DNA from: Xanthobacter sp. NM-25
GTDB taxonomy: Bacteria; Pseudomonadota; Alphaproteobacteria; Rhizobiales; Xanthobacteraceae
Reading direction: 5' to 3'
Length of the DNA: 64,000 nt
Assembly: GCF_022138605.1 (NCBI RefSeq)
Contig: NZ_JACBFS010000010.1
Location: 18,413-82,412, forward strand
The notes beneath the pieces are model-generated. The model was not told the DNA's origin. It saw nothing but the letters and a program-made list of their open reading frames with translations, and did no database searches. This document shows positions 54,131 through 62,755 of the stretch, piece by piece. The first letter of the stretch is position 1. Every line of letters begins with the position of its first letter. Both the position numbers and the translations under genes were made by a program.

Positions 54131-54949
54131 GTGAACAATCTTGCAAAATACAGGGAAAAGAACCGTGCGGCGTGGAACGAGGCGACGACGCTCCATCTCC
54201 GCAACCCGAACAACCCGCTGGGTCGTGTTCTCCAAGGCGGTTGCAGCCTCGCGCGCGTCGAACGCGAGGAACTCGGCGACGTGCGGGGACGCCGTTTGAT
54301 CCACCTCCTGTGCAATTGCGGTCATGATACCCTTTCGCTAGCGCGCCTCGGCGCTCGCTGCACGGGGGTTGATATCGCTGACGAAGCAATCGCTGCAGCG
54401 CGCAGTGCGGCTGCAGTCCTAGGCCTGCCCGTTCGCTTTATTCGATCTGACGTCTACGATCTCGCGCTCGACGAGCACTTTGACATCGTCTACGTCGGCA
54501 AGGGCGCACTCTACTGGCTTGACGACTTCGCCGAGTTCGCTCGAATTGTCGCCCGGTTGCTCGCCCCGGGCGGCAGGGTCTACGTCTACGAAGAACATAG
54601 CCTGCTGCCATTCATGCTAGAACTCGATCCGACAGCCTATAACCCCGCTAGCGGTGACCTAAACTATTTTCACGACGTGGAGCCCACCTCGTCCGTCGGC
54701 CTCGATTACGTTGGCCTTTCCGGTGAAGGGACGAAGCGAAGCTATGAGTGGCAGTGGACGCTCGGCGACATTGTCACAGGTTTTGCGCAAGCCGGGCTCC
54801 GGATCGAGTTCCTGCACGAATGGCCGTTTATTTCGAGCTTCAAATACTGGGACTGGCTTGAGGAGCGGGAGGACGAAGGTGCGTTTCATATACCCGCGGA
54901 TAAACCGCAGCTACCCTTGTCATTCTCGCTCCAAGCTCGGCGCGATTGA
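54131..54949 (+). CDS. Class I SAM-dependent methyltransferase
   Basis: A 272-residue methyltransferase. GTG 54131, 2 bp after the thiF-like stop with AGGGAGAAG upstream, is the best start. Motif I is 'IHLLCNCGHDTLSLARLGA', followed by 'CTGVDIADEAIAAAR' and 'FDIVYVGKGALYWLDD'. This subgroup is common in natural-product clusters. Its last 64 bp overlap the convergent radical SAM gene. It would methylate the pathway product or an intermediate. Confidence 0.88.
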   Translation: MNNLAKYREKNRAAWNEATTLHLRNPNNPLGRVLQGGCSLARVEREELGDVRGRRLIHLLCNCGHDTLSLARLGARCTGVDIADEAIAAARSAAAVLGLPVRFIRSDVYDLALDEHFDIVYVGKGALYWLDDFAEFARIVARLLAPGGRVYVYEEHSLLPFMLELDPTAYNPASGDLNYFHDVEPTSSVGLDYVGLSGEGTKRSYEWQWTLGDIVTGFAQAGLRIEFLHEWPFISSFKYWDWLEEREDEGAFHIPADKPQLPLSFSLQARRD

Positions 54950-56979
54950 TCACAAGGTTTGCTGTCGCATCTAGTCTGCTTCAGTGACTCCGCACTGAAC
55001 AATTGAAGTGTGGCGGCGACCGCGGAGTACGCAGAGTGAAAGCTCGCCCCAGTCCGCGCCGCCAGTCGAGAAGCCCATTCGTTGGAGAGCAACCCCTCCG
55101 CCTGAGGTGGAGCCAGCGAATTACCCAGTGTCTGCCAAAGCTCGCGCTGCCAATCCTTAAGGCGAATTGAGGCAACATCTCCGCCCTCGCGCCGAAATAA
55201 ATAGCTGACAGGATTCCGCACCGCAGTCTCAATTCGGGGAAGCGCGGCAAACATTAGATGGACCTCATGGTCGATGTCGACGACGACGACGCGCGCTGTC
55301 TCGGGATTTTGGGTCGGCCGTGCATATACGTTGCTGATTTCAGCGACAACATCCACGCCCTTTACGGCTTCGATTCCTGCTTCGAAGCAGTAGACACTCC
55401 GAAAAGCCGCCAGCTCATCTTGCGATGCTCCCACGTCTTCAGCGAAGCGGCTGAGACGTTCACCGTAGCGAGAAGGCGAAATCTCCCCTGCGACGCCCTC
55501 CAGGGCGACACGATACGGAACCCCCATAATCTCTTTAAGGAAGTAGATTGAGCGGAAGAAGTGGCGGGTGAAATAGCGTATGAGTTCTGCCAAGCGAGTA
55601 TAGTATTCATACGGCATGTTGGCCTGACGTATAAAGCCGAAGCCTGTGAACACGTCACCGTGCTCGGTGATGAGGTCGCGAGCCTCAACGGGGAGGTACG
55701 TTTGGAGGCTCCCGAAGGTCGGTTCGATGCGGTCGCGATGAGCCATCGTTACAGGGGCGCCTGGCAACGGCTGCAAGACGCTGACGTCGGCTGTGTATCC
55801 TCCGTGCGCGATGGCGTCGAAGACGATTTTTAGCGCCGCCTCGAGGGCGTCATCGTCCTCATTAGGATAGCCGATGATCGTGTTCGTCTCGAAAACCAAG
55901 TCGGCCTCTCGCGCGTCGCGAAAAAAACGGTACGACTTGGCGCTCGAGGTCATCTTGCGCATGTCTCGCAGGATCGCTGCGTCTCCTGCGTCCGTGCCAC
56001 AGAAGAGGAAACGACAGCCTGCAGTCCGCATTCGCTTCATCAAGTCAAGCGGTACGTTGTCGGGGCGAACGGCGCACCCCCAAGAAAAACGCGTGTTGTT
56101 CTCCGCAAAATAGGCGACGAACGCATCGATGTAGCGCCTGTCATTCACAAAGTTATCGTGGATGATGTTGAAATCGCTGATGCCATAGGCCTGTGATAGC
56201 CGTTCCATCTCAGCGAGAATGGTTCCGGGCGAACGAGCGCTAAAGACATGCTTCCAGAATGGCGCTGTTGTACAGAAAGAGCACTTGTATGTGCACCCCG
56301 AGCCCACGTGCAGATCGAAAATGCGCGGGCTGGCGATGGCAAGGTAGGCCGGCACATCGACGAGGTCGTAGGCCGGGAAGGGCAGCGCGTCGATACGGAC
56401 GCTCGGCGCGGATTGGACCTTGGTCCCACTCCCAACCGTGAGCATGCCCGGCACGTCCCCAAGTAGATCGAGATCGCTCTCAAGGAGGGCGAGGAGTGCG
56501 CTCTCGCCATCGGCTATGCAAAGATAATCAACGCATTCTGCAAACCGCGCCGCGACCGCTCTCGCGGTCCCATGTATTCCCGGCCCGCCCAGTACGACCC
56601 GTACCTCCGGCCGCACACGCTTCAGATATCGGCCAATAGCTAGCGCCGTTGGAAGCGTGTCCGCAAGCACGGTAATGCCGACTACCGAGGCCGGATGTTC
56701 GGCGATCCGATTGACGAACGTTGACACAGGTTCGTCAGGCGCGAAACCACAACCAATCCGGTGTTCAAACTCAAAGTCGATAATTCGGACGCTGTGGCCT
56801 GCCGCTCGAACGGCCGCAGCCACGCTCAACAGGCCGACCGGCAAGAAAAAGGGCGAGTTCCGCTCAACATTGATGAATGGACGTACAAGTGTGACAGAGC
56901 GACGATATCCGGATCTACCGCAACCGCAAACATCGGGGTGGCCGATCCCCAGGCTACTGTGGTGGTGATCAGTTGACAT
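54886..56979 (-). CDS. B12-binding-type radical SAM enzyme
   Basis: A 697-residue enzyme. The N-terminal cobalamin-binding-like Rossmann domain spans ~30-165 ('LPVGLLSVAAAVRAAGHSVR', 'VVLGGPGIHGTARAV', 'CIADGESAL'). The radical SAM domain carries C229-x3-C233-x2-C236 ('GCTYKCSFC') and later 'ETNTIIGYPNEDDDAL'. The C-terminal ~250 residues are not recognised. It is 10 bp downstream of the peptide gene on the same strand. Such enzymes methylate or otherwise modify unactivated carbons or peptides. The start ATG 56979 lies within a hairpin and has no clear ribosome binding site. Confidence 0.9.
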   Translation of the reverse strand: MSTDHHHSSLGIGHPDVCGCGRSGYRRSVTLVRPFINVERNSPFFLPVGLLSVAAAVRAAGHSVRIIDFEFEHRIGCGFAPDEPVSTFVNRIAEHPASVVGITVLADTLPTALAIGRYLKRVRPEVRVVLGGPGIHGTARAVAARFAECVDYLCIADGESALLALLESDLDLLGDVPGMLTVGSGTKVQSAPSVRIDALPFPAYDLVDVPAYLAIASPRIFDLHVGSGCTYKCSFCTTAPFWKHVFSARSPGTILAEMERLSQAYGISDFNIIHDNFVNDRRYIDAFVAYFAENNTRFSWGCAVRPDNVPLDLMKRMRTAGCRFLFCGTDAGDAAILRDMRKMTSSAKSYRFFRDAREADLVFETNTIIGYPNEDDDALEAALKIVFDAIAHGGYTADVSVLQPLPGAPVTMAHRDRIEPTFGSLQTYLPVEARDLITEHGDVFTGFGFIRQANMPYEYYTRLAELIRYFTRHFFRSIYFLKEIMGVPYRVALEGVAGEISPSRYGERLSRFAEDVGASQDELAAFRSVYCFEAGIEAVKGVDVVAEISNVYARPTQNPETARVVVVDIDHEVHLMFAALPRIETAVRNPVSYLFRREGGDVASIRLKDWQRELWQTLGNSLAPPQAEGLLSNEWASRLAARTGASFHSAYSAVAATLQLFSAESLKQTRCDSKPCDQSRRAWSENDKGSCGLSAGI

Positions 56980-56989
56980 CAGTCAACTG
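56970..56989 (-). promoter_or_regulatory. Hairpin spanning the start codon of the radical SAM gene
   Basis: CAGTTGAC (56970-56977) and GTCAACTG (56982-56989) form a perfect 8-bp stem with a 4-nt loop, placed exactly between the peptide stop codon and the radical SAM start codon. It could attenuate read-through or block initiation, giving more peptide than enzyme, a common arrangement in RiPP operons. Confidence 0.6.
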
Positions 56990-57202
56990 TCAGCAGCGGC
57001 GAGGCCCCATCGCCTCGAAGGTAGCTGCATCGAGGGCGACAACCTCAATATCGAGGTAATCCTTCACATCAGCGCCCTCGGGGACAAACATAATCGCCTT
57101 CTTCTTCGAGCCACTTTGCTTAGAGACGGACTTGCCGCCATCCTCCTCGAGCTTAACTGAATATTGTCCAATGCTCTGGCCCGAGCGATTGTCTTCAGCC
57201 AT
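56990..57202 (-). CDS. 70-residue peptide, candidate RiPP precursor
   Basis: A short gene with a strong ribosome binding site (GGGAGG) before ATG 57202. The product starts polar ('MAEDNRSGQSIGQYSVKLEE'), has a Lys/Ser-rich middle ('GGKSVSKQSGSKKK') and ends in 'FEAMGPRRC'. There is no signal peptide. It is directly upstream of the radical SAM gene in an operon, and the opposite-strand E1/methyltransferase genes face it. These features fit a modified-peptide precursor (leader plus C-terminal core), but no known precursor family is recognised. Confidence 0.6.
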   Translation of the reverse strand: MAEDNRSGQSIGQYSVKLEEDGGKSVSKQSGSKKKAIMFVPEGADVKDYLDIEVVALDAATFEAMGPRRC

Positions 57203-57631
57203 GGCGCGCCTCCCGTTCCTTCAACCGCAACAGATTAACTCAACGGCAAGCTAGAGGCAACGCGCTTTAACATCCGATACTGCGGAGCGGGACGCACGCG
57301 AAGTCGCTAGAGGCAGGCTGATCCGGAGACCTCCTGGATTCGCTTGAGCATAGCCGATAAGATGGCGCCTCTGGGGAGGGCGGAACCGGCCCCATCCAGA
57401 ACCTCCCAGGCTGCCGGTCGACACGGTCATGCGGCCGTGCGCATCTATGACGCTTCTTCCCGGCAGCCGACGGGGAAGAAGCGGCCAAGTTCACCCGTTG
57501 AGTGAATGTCCACTTTCTTAGTCACCGGCGAGAAAACTGCCCGACGGGTTTCCACCCCAAGACCGACAGGCAGGCAACGTATCCTGCGGGTCAAAGCGGT
57601 CATCCGCGCTGCCTCGGATGACCGCCCATCT
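57203..57631. other. Intergenic region with decayed flank of the recombinase repeat
   Basis: The right ~90 bp (57540-57631) are the diverged 3' flank of the inverted repeat. The promoter of the peptide-radical SAM operon should lie at 57203-57350. No gene is evident. Confidence 0.5.
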
Positions 57632-58307
57632 TCAGATTTCCGTCCGCTCTGCCAACAGCAGTGCGTCCTCCACGTCGACACCAAGATATCGGACCGTGTT
57701 CTCAATCTTGGAGTGACCGAGCAAGATCTGGATGGCGCGGATGTTGCCCGTCGCCTTGTAGATCATGGACGCCTTCGTGCGACGGAGCGAGTGAGTGCCA
57801 TACTCCTCTTGGCGCAGGCCGATCGCGGTTACCCACTCGTCCACTAAGCGAGCATACTGCCTTGTGCTCATGTGGTGCGCGTGATCGATGCGGCTCGGAA
57901 AGGCATAGTCCTCAACGGTGCCGCCGCGCCGTTCCAGCCAAACCAGCAGGCTCGCTCTCACGTCGCTGGTGATCTCGAACTGGACGGGCCGCCCCGTCTT
58001 CTGCTGGACGACGATCGCGCGAGTCCTAATCCCCGGACCGGCGACCACATCACGGATCTTGATCTTGACCAGGTCGCAGCCGCGAAGCTTGCTGTCGATG
58101 GCCAGATCGAACAGCGCACGGTCACGAATGCGTCTTTCGCGATCGAGGAAGAATCGAATTGCCCAGATCTGTTTCTGAGTGAGAGGGCGCTTGGTGCCGA
58201 CCAGCTTTCCGGCATTCCAAGCTGCACGCTCGCGGCTGGCATCGTCAAATTGAGAATGGCCCATGTGAGTTCTCCCTGGCCTTGATTGGCCAAGGGAGAA
58301 ACGTCGA
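57540..58307 (-). repeat. Inverted repeat, right copy (recombinase gene and flanks)
   Basis: Inverted counterpart of 24930-25690; the gene region is nearly identical and the 3' flank (57540-57631) less so. The two copies bracket 25.7-57.5 kb. Confidence 0.85.
57632..58264 (-). CDS. Short tyrosine recombinase/integrase, copy 2
   Basis: Identical to the protein at 24969 except three substitutions (Ala to Val at residue 108, Ser to Ala at 129, Asn to Asp at 142). All catalytic residues (R61, K89, H158, R161, H184, Y193) are retained, so both copies appear functional. The opposite orientation of the two copies is the key to the proposed inversion. Its upstream leader contains TTGGCC/GGCCA symmetry shared with copy 1. 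Confidence 0.9.
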   Translation of the reverse strand: MGHSQFDDASRERAAWNAGKLVGTKRPLTQKQIWAIRFFLDRERRIRDRALFDLAIDSKLRGCDLVKIKIRDVVAGPGIRTRAIVVQQKTGRPVQFEITSDVRASLLVWLERRGGTVEDYAFPSRIDHAHHMSTRQYARLVDEWVTAIGLRQEEYGTHSLRRTKASMIYKATGNIRAIQILLGHSKIENTVRYLGVDVEDALLLAERTEI

Positions 58308-58398
58308 GGGAACCTACCGCAGAGGGGCCGTTTCCGGACTGGTAGGTTTAAAGCGCAAACCTCGATGAAGGCGACTGCAGGGGCGACATTTCACCATC

Positions 58399-59436
58399 TC
58401 ATGAGCAAAGGTCGCTAATCTCGCGTTCGACAAGCCGGAAACGCTCCCTAACCTCTTCTCCCGCATAGAAAGCGAGCATGTCGTCCTTCGTGAGGGTCCC
58501 TTCGGCGAGAAACTTGATGAGGTAGCGCTGATTGAATTCAGCAAGAAGGATGCCTTTCTCGATCTGTACGAGGATCTGCTTCATATTGTCGATATTGGCG
58601 TTGACGAGATGCTTCACCAGCGCCATGTCGCGCGCATCCTTGATCAGCCGGTTCACGATGATCTTAAGGACGTCGGTGTCGAGCTCGAGCGTCTTCGCGT
58701 TGAGGGCGATGTCGCGCGCTAGCATGTAAGCGATGGCGAGGTTGCGATAATCGCCCTTCTGGGAATCGATAATCGCGATCAGCCCGATACCGGGGAGGAA
58801 TTTCAGGTCCTGGACGGTGGCGAGTATACTGTTGTCGACGAGCGAGGCGTCGAAGACGATAATTCCGGCCTGCCCCTCGCGATTGGCCTGCGCTTCAAGT
58901 AGCTGGCTCCAGGCCGTATCCGCTTTTTTGGTGAAGACATCCTTGGTCTGGATGTCACCGAGGCGGATGCTCTTGTCGAACTTGCATTCGATCGCGATCC
59001 GTTTGCCGCTGTCGCCAGCAAGATGGCAAACAATGTCGCCCGTCTTGTTTCGACGGATTGCGCCGGCACGGTCGCCGGTCAGCTCGATACGGTCGGCGAG
59101 CTTCTGGCGATTAAAAAACTCCGACAAGAAGTCGGCGATGTCGGCCTCGGCGAGCACGCCCTTCACCGCCGACCGGTAGAAAAGCTCCTTCTTCATATCG
59201 AAGATGAGCTTCAGACTTTCGAGCTCAGTCCCGAGTTCGTTCGCTGTCCGCGAGAGGAAGCTCGAGAGCCGGTCCTCCATGAGAGCCAAGACACCGATAT
59301 AAAGCGCCTTGTGAAGCTGTTCGTCGCGATCGATAGCAGGAACCTTGTTGAAAAACTCGAACAGGACCTTGTTGTCGACCTCGAAGGCACCAAACTGAAC
59401 GCGACTATTTTTCTGGTCAAGGCTGACAAGTGGCAT
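58399..59436 (-). CDS. PD-(D/E)XK-like nuclease-type protein of the SIR2-HerA locus
   Basis: A 345-residue protein from ATG 59436, 1 bp after the KTSC gene stop; longer frames upstream are rejected because they run antisense or out of frame through the KTSC gene. 'TGDIVCHLAGDSGKRIAIEC' followed by K gives the D...ExK arrangement of restriction-endonuclease-like folds. The rest is helical and not recognised ('LFEFFNKVPAIDRDEQLHKA' early). Tight linkage to KTSC, HerA and SIR2 genes implies a shared defence function. Nuclease activity is inferred from the motif. Confidence 0.6.
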   Translation of the reverse strand: MPLVSLDQKNSRVQFGAFEVDNKVLFEFFNKVPAIDRDEQLHKALYIGVLALMEDRLSSFLSRTANELGTELESLKLIFDMKKELFYRSAVKGVLAEADIADFLSEFFNRQKLADRIELTGDRAGAIRRNKTGDIVCHLAGDSGKRIAIECKFDKSIRLGDIQTKDVFTKKADTAWSQLLEAQANREGQAGIIVFDASLVDNSILATVQDLKFLPGIGLIAIIDSQKGDYRNLAIAYMLARDIALNAKTLELDTDVLKIIVNRLIKDARDMALVKHLVNANIDNMKQILVQIEKGILLAEFNQRYLIKFLAEGTLTKDDMLAFYAGEEVRERFRLVEREISDLCS

Positions 59437-59437
59437 A

Positions 59438-59656
59438 TTAGACCCGGCTGTAGCGATAGTGACCTTTGATGGTCGACGCGAGGAATGTCCCCTTCGATTC
59501 GGCCTGATCGAAGGCCTGCGCAATCTGCGGCGGCACATCGTAATAATGATAGCGGGTGCTGTTGAGAAACTCGACCTCGAGCAGCAGCTGTTTTTCATCG
59601 TAGCGGATTGCGGCGATGTTTGACGAGGTGAAGGGGGCGAATTCTTGCCAGGCCAT
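59438..59656 (-). CDS. KTSC-domain small protein
   Basis: A 72-residue protein from ATG 59656: 'SSNIAAIRYDEKQLLLEVEF', then 'STRYHYYDVPPQIAQAFDQA' and 'GTFLASTIKGHYRYSRV'. This is the KTSC pattern (PF13619), a small domain linked to lysyl-tRNA synthetase-like or phage/defence proteins. It sits between HerA (5 bp) and the nuclease-like gene (1 bp) in one operon. Role in the system unknown; an adaptor or regulator is possible. Confidence 0.82.
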   Translation of the reverse strand: MAWQEFAPFTSSNIAAIRYDEKQLLLEVEFLNSTRYHYYDVPPQIAQAFDQAESKGTFLASTIKGHYRYSRV

Positions 59657-59661
59657 ATGTG

Positions 59662-61566
59662 TTATTCCTTCTTGATCGGTGTGGGGACCGGGTTCTGCTG
59701 GAGCCAGGTCTCGACAAAATATTGATAGTCCGTGGCGATGTGCATTTTCAGGTTCCAACCGCCTGGCGTCATCGAATCCTCGGGCGCGGCTTCGTCACAG
59801 ATCAGCGGATCCTGACTGTCGGGGCGACGATCGCGAGGCGGCGCTTGGATCATTGTCCGCATCGGAAGCCTCACCGCTTCGCCGAGAATGATAGCCTCGC
59901 CGGTGCGCAGCACTGGCAACATGCTGGTCAAACCTTCAAGGTTGTCGGAGAGCGCGCTGGTCACATGTGAGCGATCGGTGGCGTTGCTCAGGCGCATCGC
60001 AAAGAAGGTTCCGCATTGTGACAGGATCGTGGGATTGATCTCGGCCGGGCGCTGGCTGACGATCATCGCGCCGATCCCATATTTGCGCCCTTCCTTGACG
60101 ATGCGCTGGGTCGCGATTGAGGCGGCGCTGCTGCCATTGTCGCCAAGATAGCTGTGCGCTTCCTCCATCACGACCAACAGCGGGCGTTCGCGTCCACCCT
60201 CCGAGAGGTTCCGCGCCCAGAAGAGACCATCGTACAGGACGCGCAAGATGCTGCCGATGATATCGTTCGTGACCGTCGAGGGAATGCCTGACAGGTCGAG
60301 GATCGTGACCGGTTTGTCACTGCCGAGCCATTGACCGACGAGGTCGGCGAGCGTCTTGGTCGTCGTGCCGTCGAGCTCGGGATGCCAATCGCCGGCCTTC
60401 AGCAGGAAGTCGTAGCGCGCGACGCGAAGCCGGGCGCCGAGCGCCTCAAGTGGCCCGCGGATGTTGAGGACGTCCGGAAGCCAATTGATCTTCTCCGGAT
60501 CAGAGGCGACATTCTTGACCTTGCGAAAGCGCGGTGGGACCCCGGCCTGCGCATCCCCCACGATCTTCGCGCCCATAGGATCGCCTTCGTAGGCCCAAGT
60601 CGCCTGATCTGATGGGTTTGCGCCACCGGCGCTGAGATAGGTTCCGAACTCCCGGCAATAGAGGTCATGCCAGAGTTTGTTGAGCGAGAAAGGCACCGGG
60701 CTATCGGCGGTGATGTTGGCTGAATCGACACCGGCGACCGGCTGCGCCGTTAGGGTTGCGATCTTGGCCTCGAGTATCTGCTCGAGGATGATGTTGCGTG
60801 CTTTTCCATCGGGCGGGAGGCTTCCAAACGTCACCCGAATGAGCTCATCGAAGCTAAGCGCCCAGAAAGGGATGCACAGCCGATGCTCATTGGCGTTGCG
60901 GGCATTCGGGCTGATCTTGAAGATATTCGCTCGGTCGCCGAGTGCCTTGCCATATTCGCCGTGGAGATCGAGCACGACGATCCGCGCCGACGGGAAGCGC
61001 CTTTCATCCGACAGGACGTTCAACAGCCCAGCGACTGTCGTCGACTTGCCTGAGCCGGTCGTCCCAACGACCGCGCTGTGGCGCGTCACGAGTTTGTTGA
61101 CGTCGACAAGTGCGTCAATCGACTCGCTGCCTGCAACATGACCGACCCGGACCAGATGGTTCTGCTTGCCCGACCGCCCATAGATCGCCTGGAGATCTGC
61201 CTCAGAGACGAGATGGACCTCGTCCTCGAAGGTCGGATATTGCGAGATGCCGCGCTGGAACCGGCCTGTCCTGTAGCCTTCGCCGATCAGTTGAACTGTC
61301 ATCCAGCGCAGCCCGTTGGGCATCGAAAGCGCGGCCTTCTCGGGAACCGCACTGGCGCCTACCTGCGACACGATCCCATAGAGGTCGACATAGCCGATCG
61401 GAATTTTAACAAAGCTACCGATCTGGCCGATTTTATGGCCCTGACCGTGGACAAAGCTCAGGCCCGAGAAGCGGTCCGACGTCAAGGTGACGCTGACCGA
61501 CGTGCCGCTGACGTCTTGGACAGTGCCGATAACTGTTGCCCGGCTGGCTACATCAGGCTGGATCAT
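59662..61566 (-). CDS. herA: HerA-family ATPase/translocase of a SIR2-HerA defence system
   Basis: A 634-residue HerA/FtsK-like ATPase. A HAS-barrel-like N-terminus is followed by Walker A G168-T-T-G-S-G-K-S, 'ARIVVLDLHGEYGKAL', Walker B 'LLVVMEEAHSYLGD', and 'FFAMRLSNATDRSHVTSALS'. SIR2 plus HerA is a known antiphage pair (Nezha type) in which the two form a large complex. Its start overlaps the SIR2 stop by 14 bp, so both are co-expressed. Confidence 0.92.
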   Translation of the reverse strand: MIQPDVASRATVIGTVQDVSGTSVSVTLTSDRFSGLSFVHGQGHKIGQIGSFVKIPIGYVDLYGIVSQVGASAVPEKAALSMPNGLRWMTVQLIGEGYRTGRFQRGISQYPTFEDEVHLVSEADLQAIYGRSGKQNHLVRVGHVAGSESIDALVDVNKLVTRHSAVVGTTGSGKSTTVAGLLNVLSDERRFPSARIVVLDLHGEYGKALGDRANIFKISPNARNANEHRLCIPFWALSFDELIRVTFGSLPPDGKARNIILEQILEAKIATLTAQPVAGVDSANITADSPVPFSLNKLWHDLYCREFGTYLSAGGANPSDQATWAYEGDPMGAKIVGDAQAGVPPRFRKVKNVASDPEKINWLPDVLNIRGPLEALGARLRVARYDFLLKAGDWHPELDGTTTKTLADLVGQWLGSDKPVTILDLSGIPSTVTNDIIGSILRVLYDGLFWARNLSEGGRERPLLVVMEEAHSYLGDNGSSAASIATQRIVKEGRKYGIGAMIVSQRPAEINPTILSQCGTFFAMRLSNATDRSHVTSALSDNLEGLTSMLPVLRTGEAIILGEAVRLPMRTMIQAPPRDRRPDSQDPLICDEAAPEDSMTPGGWNLKMHIATDYQYFVETWLQQNPVPTPIKKE

Positions 61567-62755
61567 CGCTCATCCCGTCGCCGGAGAGACCACGCAACAG
61601 CGCGCCGAGCGCAGCAAAGTCGCCTAGCCGCACGGTGACCTTGTCGCCATCTTTCACGAGGATGCTGGGCGGCAGTACAAGGTCATCCGCGCCGTCGCCT
61701 GTCCAGTCACCCGGTGTGCGGCCAATGATAGCCTTGTCGAAACCCAACAGGCTCAGATTCGGGGTCGCTAGCGCACACTGGCGCGCTAGCTTGTAGCTAT
61801 CTGTCTCTAGGTCACCATAAACAAAGGCAAAAACATGCGCGGTCGGGTTCGCCTCGAGACTACGGCGTATGACGTCGTTGATATGCTCGTCTGCGAAGGA
61901 ATAGCCACAGATGAAGAGCAGCGACGACGGCGCGAGCATGAAGGCCTTAAGTCGATCGAGCATCGCGAGATAGGGCATCTTGCGGCTCTGGTCATATTTG
62001 AGATGCGACGGATAGATTAGATAGCTCTGCTTATCGGTCTTCTCATCGGTTCGAACGACGACCGTCTCATTCTCCAGGCGCCAGTTGAGCGAGCCATGGA
62101 TTTTCCACAGCCGGGCCCACCGCGGCGGCAGCAAGCCCTCGTCCTCAACGGCGCCGAGGTCGAAGAAAGCCTTCCGGGCACCGATGAAGCCGTCGAAATA
62201 GGGCGCCGAGCTTTCCTCGAGAGCTTGCTCCATCAGCAGGTCGTAATTGGTCGTAAAGAAATGGACGGGCCGCTCACGACGGATCGAGCGACTCCAGATT
62301 GCAAGATTGTGATAAGGGCTGTCCTTTTTCGGAAGCGTACGAGTGACCTCCTTGGAGATCACCTTACAGACCTCGGAATCGAGCACTTCGAGCTCTGCTG
62401 CCGTGAGGCCTCGCACATTTCCGATGCCGGCGACGCTCGCGAATACGCGGATGCGGCTGAGGATCAGTTCAATATTGCCGCTGTTGCCGCCATCCTCCTT
62501 CACGATCTGAACGATCTTGTCCCAGCTCTTGGGGTTCGCGGGGTCCCCGCTGGACAGGGTCTTGGCAATCACCTTCGTCAGTCCAGCCACGTCCCATATC
62601 AGCGGGTCGGTGACAGTCTTCCCATCCTCCTCGCGCTCATTGACACGGATCGACAGCGGGCAGCCCGCGCCGAGGAAGAAGCCGATCGGTTTACGGTTCT
62701 GCGACAGCGCCTGCTGAATGAAGCTGATCTGTCGAACCGGATCATGTTTATGCAT
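61553..62755 (-). CDS. SIR2-domain NADase-type effector
   Basis: A 400-residue SIR2_2 family protein. GAG at 29-31 ('FFLGAGCPLSIRV') is the NAD-binding Rossmann loop, 'TTNYD' at 168-172 supplies the NAD-binding Asn/Asp, H220 in 'KIHGSLNW' is the catalytic His, and 'FICGYSFADEHI' follows. SIR2 effectors in defence hydrolyse NAD+ after phage sensing. A strong ribosome binding site (GGGGGTGAG) precedes ATG 62755; it is the first gene of the locus. Confidence 0.92.
   Translation of the reverse strand: MHKHDPVRQISFIQQALSQNRKPIGFFLGAGCPLSIRVNEREEDGKTVTDPLIWDVAGLTKVIAKTLSSGDPANPKSWDKIVQIVKEDGGNSGNIELILSRIRVFASVAGIGNVRGLTAAELEVLDSEVCKVISKEVTRTLPKKDSPYHNLAIWSRSIRRERPVHFFTTNYDLLMEQALEESSAPYFDGFIGARKAFFDLGAVEDEGLLPPRWARLWKIHGSLNWRLENETVVVRTDEKTDKQSYLIYPSHLKYDQSRKMPYLAMLDRLKAFMLAPSSLLFICGYSFADEHINDVIRRSLEANPTAHVFAFVYGDLETDSYKLARQCALATPNLSLLGFDKAIIGRTPGDWTGDGADDLVLPPSILVKDGDKVTVRLGDFAALGALLRGLSGDGMSDDPA

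Noticed and set aside
57661..58285. Frames antisense to recombinase copy 2
   Set aside because: Shadows of a conserved recombinase; identical shadows occur at copy 1.
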